A DNA stretch of 64,000 nucleotides, from contig JANQBS010000161.1 in assembly GCA_033085395.1 (NCBI GenBank), forward strand, positions 29,480 to 93,479, in the 5' to 3' direction. This DNA is from Xanthoparmelia taractica. Its lineage: Eukaryota; Ascomycota; Lecanoromycetes; Lecanorales; Parmeliaceae. Shown here piece after piece: positions 58,036 to 64,000 of the stretch (position 1 is the first letter of the stretch; the number at the start of each line of letters is the position of its first letter). Below the pieces are notes generated by a model that was not told the DNA's origin, made no database searches, and was given only the letters and a program-made list of their open reading frames with translations. A program made the position numbers and the translations under genes.

Positions 58036-58812
58036 CGTATAGAACAAGAAATCTAGATACATGTCACATAACTACGGCAAACAGCCCTGGAGTCTGACTT
58101 GTTCCCTTTCTGTGCTCTATTTTTCCTATATTTACCGATGCGGCGGAGGAGATGTGCAATTTCCTTGCCAAAAGCAAAGGTATTGCGCAGAAGCGTTCGT
58201 CGCACCCACACCAACTTATGGGTGGGATCACAGTAATCATGCTGCATGAGTTGGAACTTCGGACGTTTGAAAATGGAAGGGTGCCGCCAAAGAGGCCTTG
58301 TGCTCATGGTAAAATCACACGTGCACAAACGGGTAAAACCATTGGTCGAGCTTAGCATTGTTAACCCGTGGATGAGAGAATGTCTTTGATCGCGTGCTCT
58401 CTCCATCTGATGTAAAGTGCCATCACGATTATCAAAACATACATACATACTTACATACTTACATACTTGCTCACTCCGCATTTTCCTCGAGCATCTTCAA
58501 CATCTCTTCGCCCTTGCAGTTAAAGTAAAAGAGCAAGTCGAGCTCGATGCCTCGGATGCTTCTCCCGCTCTGCACACTGTTGTCCTCCCTCAAATAGGGC
58601 TGTCCTCGGTTTACAACGCTTTTAAAAGTACAGTAGCTCTCTCGCTTTCAGCTCAGCTCTCAGCAGCGGCGGTCATCCACCATCCTTCGTCCGTCAGCCG
58701 TGGGCTGTAACGGCCGTGGGTACCCTGAGGCCACATATCTGCTTTGATGTTCTCAACCGCTTCGCTCCCTCCTTGAAACCTGCAATTCGCCTCCAAGTCG
58801 CCTCTTCATAAG
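58036..58812. other. Intergenic upstream of PPN1
   Basis: No gene. Includes a TACATACT repeat near 58441-58468. The last few hundred bases are the likely promoter and leader of the endopolyphosphatase gene. Confidence 0.6.
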
Positions 58813-60932
58813 ATGTTCCTTTCCTGGTTGGCATTTTCTTTCGCCCTGAGCTATGGCTCCGCGCTCCCTACCGAACAACAACCCTTGATTGCAGAGTCTC
58901 TGAATGAACGACCGCGGGAGCCCTTGCAAGCCTTGGTGAAGCATAAAGGGTTGCACGGAAGATTTCTACAAATCACAGGTTGGGGTGGTCCCCTAAACCA
59001 AACCAGCGCATGGTCTACTGCAGGAACAGGGATACTGATGTGCGGCTAGACTTCCACCCCGATCAATTCTACAAAACCTACTCCTCCACCGAGGAAGACG
59101 CAGCCTGCCATCGAGGCAATGGATCTGCTGGTGTCTTCGGCGCCGAGACTACAGACTGCGACTCTCCCATCACCCTGATCAACGCTACTTTCAAATGGAT
59201 AGACGATCACCTGAAAGGCAAGGTCGACTTTGTCGTATGGACGGGAGACTCTTCACGCCATGACTCCGACGAGGAAATCCCGAGAACAGAAGAAGAAATC
59301 ATAGAAACCAATGAGCTGCTGGTACACAAATTCGAGGAGGTCTTTGGCAAGAATGATGATACGGACCCTGCAAATGAATTCGCCATACCCATCATCCCGA
59401 CTTTTGGTAACAACGACATAATGCCTCACAACATCATGCAACCTGGGCCCAGCGAATGGACGCAGCAGTACCTGAGTGTCTGGAGGAAATTCATACCTGA
59501 GGAGCAAAGACACGGTTTCTCAACCGGAGGATGGTTCTCCGTCGAAGTTATACCCAACCGTCTTACCGTCTTCAGCCTCAATACTATGTACTTCTTTGAG
59601 CACAACACCGCAGTGGACGGATGCGCCGAGACGTCTGAGCCAGGTTACCAGCAGATGGAGTGGCTTCAGATCCAACTGCAATTTATACGCGACAGGGGTA
59701 TGAAGGCCATTCTGACAGGACACGTCCCGCCAGCAAGGACAGAAGCAAAGCTACTGTGGGATGAGACTTGCTGGCAGAAATACACCCTATGGCTACAGCA
59801 ATATCGAGACGTGGTAGTTGGAGCGCTGTATGGGCATATGAATATAGATCATTTTTTGATCCAGGACAACAAGGACATCAGTCATAAGGCGCTGGAAGGG
59901 GAGAAGGCTTCATTCTCTCGGACGGCTCTGGGTGATGAGCTGACTATCCAGTCGACTGCTGATTACTTGACTGAGCTGCGCGCAGGGTGGTCCCAGATAC
60001 CAGATGCTCCAAAGACGAAATCAAAACCAAGCTCGGGCTTTGGTCACTCCTGGGACCTATACGAAAGTATCACAAGGAAGAAGAAGCCTAAGAAGACCAA
60101 GGAAGACGAGTTCCTGGAGAAGATTGGTGGTGAATGGGCTGAACGCTACAGCGTTAGCCTTGTCTCGCCGAGTGTTGTCCCAAACTACTTTCCCACCATG
60201 AGGGTTGTGGAATACAACATTTCCGGCCTCGAGAATCTTCCCGTCGCGCCCGCAGCTGATCCGAAGAAAACGACCATCCAGGAATCCAAAGCTCACTGCT
60301 TCGTACAAGAGGAGAAGGAGGAGGAACCAATTGAGACTGAGACGAGGAAAGGCAAGACAAGGAAGCCCAGATTTCCTATGCCCAAACCACCCTCCAAGTC
60401 GGCGCCTCCTGGACCCGCATACTCCCCTCAAACCCTATCTTGGCTTAGTTACAAGCAGTACTTTGCAAATCTCACCCGCATCAATGACGACTTTGAACAA
60501 GACCAGGCTGTTGAGGCCGAAAAATGGCATAACGGCAAACACTCTGGGAAGAAACCGCACAAGGACAAGCTTAGACATCACAAGCTCAAATACGAGGTTG
60601 AGTATGATACCCGGAATGACACGATCTTTGGGTTGAAGGACTTGACCGTGAGGAGCTATGTTGAATTAGCGGGACGAATCGGCCAGTACAAGCCTCCAAA
60701 AAGCGACCTCGTCGACGATGTAGATGCTGAGGAGTCGGAGACCACGGACAATGACGGGGTCATGCTATCTTGCGGGCATAATGAGCTCGCAGCGTCGAAG
60801 AAGAAGCACAAAAAGCAAGGCAAGAAACACAGGCGCCGGAAGGCCATCAACAAGGTCTGGTTTACTTTTGTCAATCGCGCGTTCGTTGGCACACGGGATC
60901 ATGACGAGCTACATGATGAGTTTGGACAGTAG
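58813..60932 (+). CDS. PPN1: Endopolyphosphatase (Ppn1-like metallophosphoesterase)
   Basis: Vacuolar enzyme that cleaves long-chain inorganic polyphosphate internally. Two exons (58813-58978, 59050-60932) give 682 aa, close to the family's usual size. The N-terminal hydrophobic segment MFLSWLAFSFALSYGSAL acts as a signal anchor. LHGRFLQITDFHPDQFYKTY, whose DFHPD provides the first metal ligands, spans the splice junction. Then come DFVVWTGDSSRHD, IPIIPTFGNND, KAILTGHVPP and YGHMNIDHFL, the remaining metallophosphoesterase motifs with all Asp/Asn/His ligands present. CHRGNGSAGVFGAETTDCDS is a typical Ppn1 insert. The C-terminal part has KPRFPMPKPPSKSAPPGPAY and a Lys/Arg-rich stretch near the end (KKKHKKQGKKHRRRK). 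In yeast the enzyme is processed in the vacuole; that is family knowledge. Confidence 0.95.
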
Positions 60933-61249
60933 GTGTAGGGAATAGAAGGCAGGCGTCGTTCTGAAGGAGCCACAATCCGAGTTAAAGGCGTTGTAGGACG
61001 GGAGCATAAAGGTCGGCGTCAAGGTATTGTTACGTAGTGAGTGGCCATTTACACTTGGAAATGGTAAGCGTTGTGATGTGCGTGGGAGTTTTTATGGCCT
61101 TTTGTCTTGGAAGAAACGATACGTCAGTCTCGGGGCTATCGTTCAAGTTGTAGTATCGACGGAGGTTAACACCAAAAGTCCTGGACGTGCCAAGAAAAGG
61201 GTTTAGCGTAGGGCTGATTCCCGTACTCCTGAAACCATTGTTAAATCTT
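60933..61249. other. 3' flank of PPN1, no gene
   Basis: Ordinary-composition DNA before the AT-rich block; likely 3' untranslated region and terminator of PPN1. Confidence 0.55.
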
Positions 61250-63542
61250 TATATATCAGCTCTATACTTCTATATATAATATTTTATATAAGCGATAAGA
61301 ACATTACGTATATTAATAACTTATACTTTATAATTTTAAAATATTAGTAATAATCTTAATAAATATTTATAGTAATATATAAGAATATTACGAATATATA
61401 GTATATTTATTACGATATACACTAGTATAAGTATAGTACGCGCTTAGTTATAGCTCGCTTAATAACGTAATAACTTATATATCTAGCTATTAACACTCTA
61501 GATAAAAGTATATTTTAATTATTATCTATATATCTTAGTTATATAAATAATAAATAATAGTAACGCTAAAAGATTATTACGATATAATTCTAGTATAGAC
61601 CTAGTACGCTTAGTTATAAGACTTAATATATATATATCTCGTCTAACTAGATAGTTTTAATTAATATTATTAATTTACACTATAAATATTATAATCTAGT
61701 TATTATTTTCTTAATAATTAATAATAACGTCTAATCTAGATCGCTTATCAAGTCGTTTATTACGATTACTTAATTCGTAGTTACGAGTAACTCGATAGTT
61801 AGTTCTTAGCGTATCGTCTTATAGTTAATTAAATAACCTATTAAGTTAGCTATTAATCTCTTAAGTTAGCGATTCTTTTAGTAAGTCTATCGTTAGCTAT
61901 ATCTCGAGAATCTAAGCGAGATATTAAGAGTAAGTAAGTCTTAGTTGTATCGAAGAACGATTATAAAGAAGATAGCTTCGTCTAAAGAAATAGATAGAGA
62001 GCTCGTTCTAAGTACTGGCTAAAATATCTTAATTATCTCTAGCGTTTTAATTGAATAAGTTAACGATCTATTAGTCTTACTAGACGCTAAATAGAAAGCG
62101 CGATTTAAACGATTTTACTTGGTAAACTACTTAGTAACTCTAGTAATTCAATTCTATTATATTATATTAATCGAATCCCCGTAGTAGTTAATATCGACTT
62201 AGCAATCTACTTCGTAATAGTCTACTAGCTCTCTATTAACGTAGATAATTACTATTACTACGAAGTAGGAGATTCGAGTAGAAGAAGTAAAATACTTTAA
62301 TTCGAAGTATTAGCAAGAGTAGAAGATAGATTCAATAGTTAATACTAATAAATACTGGTAAGAATTTATTATTCTTCTTCTAACTTATAATATAATTATA
62401 ATAGAAGAGTAAATATTAAATTTATAATAGAATAATAACAAGTATTAAAAGATCGTAAGAGAGAAGATATATATTTATATAACGTAGATAAGTAAACTAA
62501 TATCTCTATACGTAACTATATAAAGCGTAGATATTAAATAAATTAGATAATATAAAAGATTAACATTTAGATCTTTCGTCTATTCGTACGTAAGTATAAT
62601 TAAATTATTAAGCGAGATTAGTTTATTAAGCAAGATTAGTTTATTATTAGAATAGAGCGAAAGAACGTATCTTCTAAGAAAAGAAGAAAAGTTTATTTTC
62701 TTATTAATCTTTTTTATCGCTAATTTAAAAACTTATTAAATTCTAACGCTGATATTTAAAAGATAGTTAATTTCTTAGAGTCTCTTATTCGATCTTCGAT
62801 CGCGATAAAAGATTATAAAAATTATTATTTAATAATTATCGCTAATTAAGAGATAAGCGAGCGACTAATCTTAATAAATTAAATTAATATTTTAACTTAT
62901 TAAATACGTTAAGATTCTAACTTATCGCGCGCTTCTAATAATATTCGATAATAATATTATAATTTATATAATCGAAAACTTCGAACGTCTCTTTTATTTT
63001 AAGCTTTATATAATTAATATTTTATTTATTTAATTTAAAGAGAAATATATAGAAATTAAATATAAGAAATATAAGAAAGCGTAAGATTATTTTCTACGTT
63101 ATAACTAAGTTCAAGAATTTTTACGCGAAAAATACGATAATTATATAATTTAGATAATTTAATCTCGATATATAATCTAAGATATAAAAATAAAAAAGAA
63201 GAAATAAAGAATAAAAGAAAAAGCGAGAAGAAAAATAAAGAAGAAGTAAAAAATAAAAAGAAAAAAAATAAAAAAGCGAAGAGCGAAGAAGAAGAAAAGA
63301 TTAATAATAAAAAATTTCGAGTTAAAGTTTAAAGAAGATAATAAATAGATAGAAAAATAAATAAAAAGTTTAAAAATTAAGCGAAAAGTCTATATAAAGC
63401 TTTAAATATACTTAATAATATTTCTTTTAATATCTAACTTTTTTCTTATATTTAATATTTTCGAGTTAATTAATAATTTATATATTATTTATATTGATAA
63501 ATCGATTTAGAAATAAAATAGTATCTTAGATTTAAAGAAAGT

Positions 63543-63668
63543 TGTCACGGTATTTCTATATGCCAAGGGCATTTCGAAAAGAGCGGGGAAGGATCGGGGA
63601 GGCTAGGCTAAATTTGTATTAGTTTCCCCAGCAGATCTCCGCCACTGCGGCCCTTAGAATTCTACAGA
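63543..63668. mobile_element. Un-RIPed LTR-like segment
   Basis: Normal-GC island in the AT-rich zone beginning TGTCACGGTATTTC. Its start matches the first eight bases of the 142-bp insertion at 27494 and of the segment at 63930, while the interior differs. I found no matching 3' terminus or target-site duplication, so it may be a fragment. Confidence 0.5.
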
Positions 63669-63929
63669 CTTTTTAATTATTAATCTTAAGATTATTTCCC
63701 ATAATAATATAATAGCAACGCTTAAATTCGATATTAACTAACTGTCGAATCGATTTAGAAGAAGTTCTTTATTATTATATTTCACTTATCGTCACCGAAT
63801 TCATTAAATAAGTAAGCTATTAGATTAGTAAGTTCTCTTTATCTATTAAAAGCCCCTTATTTCTACTTCTTTGTTAATTAGCCTTATAACGCTAGCTACT
63901 TTAGTAGATAGATAAATACTTAGTCTCGT

Positions 63930-64000
63930 TGTCACGGTACACACCAGCATGGCTGTGGTACGCTTAGTCATAGCTCGTTTGAGGGCTTGGCAACCCACAT
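63930..64000 (+). mobile_element. Un-RIPed LTR-like start, cut by window end
   Basis: Starts TGTCACGGTACACACC and continues with normal composition to the window edge. It is the unmutated counterpart of the mutated stretch at 61408-61470. Confidence 0.6.

Larger units (their letters stand above)
61250..64000. mobile_element. RIP-mutated LTR-retrotransposon zone with young LTR-like ends
   Basis: AT-rich block with no intact frame. LTR-like starts in mutated form (TATTACGA) occur at 61408 and 61575. They match, base by base allowing C-to-T and G-to-A, an unmutated sequence that starts TGTCACGGTACACACC at 63930 and runs to the window end. Another normal-GC LTR-like start (TGTCACGGTATTTC) is at 63543, with normal composition to about 63668. 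The Lys/Glu-rich A-rich stretch at 63180-63400 may be a decayed gag region. Element boundaries and internal domains could not be fixed, and the zone continues beyond the window. Confidence 0.68.

Overview
The window is nuclear DNA from a filamentous ascomycete (Pezizomycotina). Genes have short introns of 40-150 nt with fungal splice sites (GT...AG, CTGAC/CTAAC-type branch sites). The tRNA is a eukaryotic intron-bearing tRNA-Ser. Ordinary gene-bearing DNA is interrupted by very AT-rich blocks (about 16.86-18.6, 25.6-29.7, 34.27-34.86 and 61.25-64.0 kb) whose decayed transposon reading frames show the C-to-T/G-to-A signature of repeat-induced point mutation (RIP). I cannot name the species; a dothideomycete or leotiomycete with a two-compartment genome would fit.

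Layout. 1-9 kb: a p24-family cargo receptor (EMP24, minus), a Myb/SANT-like protein of unknown role (plus), and a divergent 14-3-3-like protein (plus). 9.3-16.3 kb: a compact accessory group of a 2-oxoglutarate/Fe(II) dioxygenase (minus), a cytochrome P450 (plus, divergent from it) and an MFS transporter (plus). It looks like a small oxidative tailoring and export cluster, but no backbone synthase lies in the window. It abuts an AT-rich block at 16.86 kb. 19.3-24.8 kb: a broken MFS fragment, an intact ACR3-type arsenite efflux pump and a second intact MFS transporter.

25.6-29.7 kb: a RIP-inactivated retroelement whose remnants read gag/zinc knuckle, reverse transcriptase, tyrosine recombinase. 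That order is typical of DIRS/Ngaro elements. A clean 142-bp insertion with a 5-bp target-site duplication sits inside it. 30-38 kb: a degenerate tandem repeat, tRNA-Ser(AGA), a DUF3237 gene convergent with a PSI-domain membrane protein, an AT-rich block with an interstitial telomere repeat, an SRPK-like kinase pseudogene and a small unknown two-exon gene.

39-52 kb is dominated by surface or secreted proteins: a single-pass membrane protein, a 78-aa secreted peptide, a GPI-type glycine-rich protein and a PIR-like cell-wall protein. They are separated by long intergenic stretches full of polypyrimidine/polypurine and homopolymer tracts. 55.8-61 kb: a membrane acyltransferase of the lysophospholipid type, a 310-bp tandem duplication with RIP-like differences, and vacuolar endopolyphosphatase PPN1. 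The right end is a RIP-mutated LTR-retrotransposon zone that also holds little-mutated LTR-like ends.

All exon structures were worked out by eye from splice sites and reading frames. Those with uncertain ends are marked.
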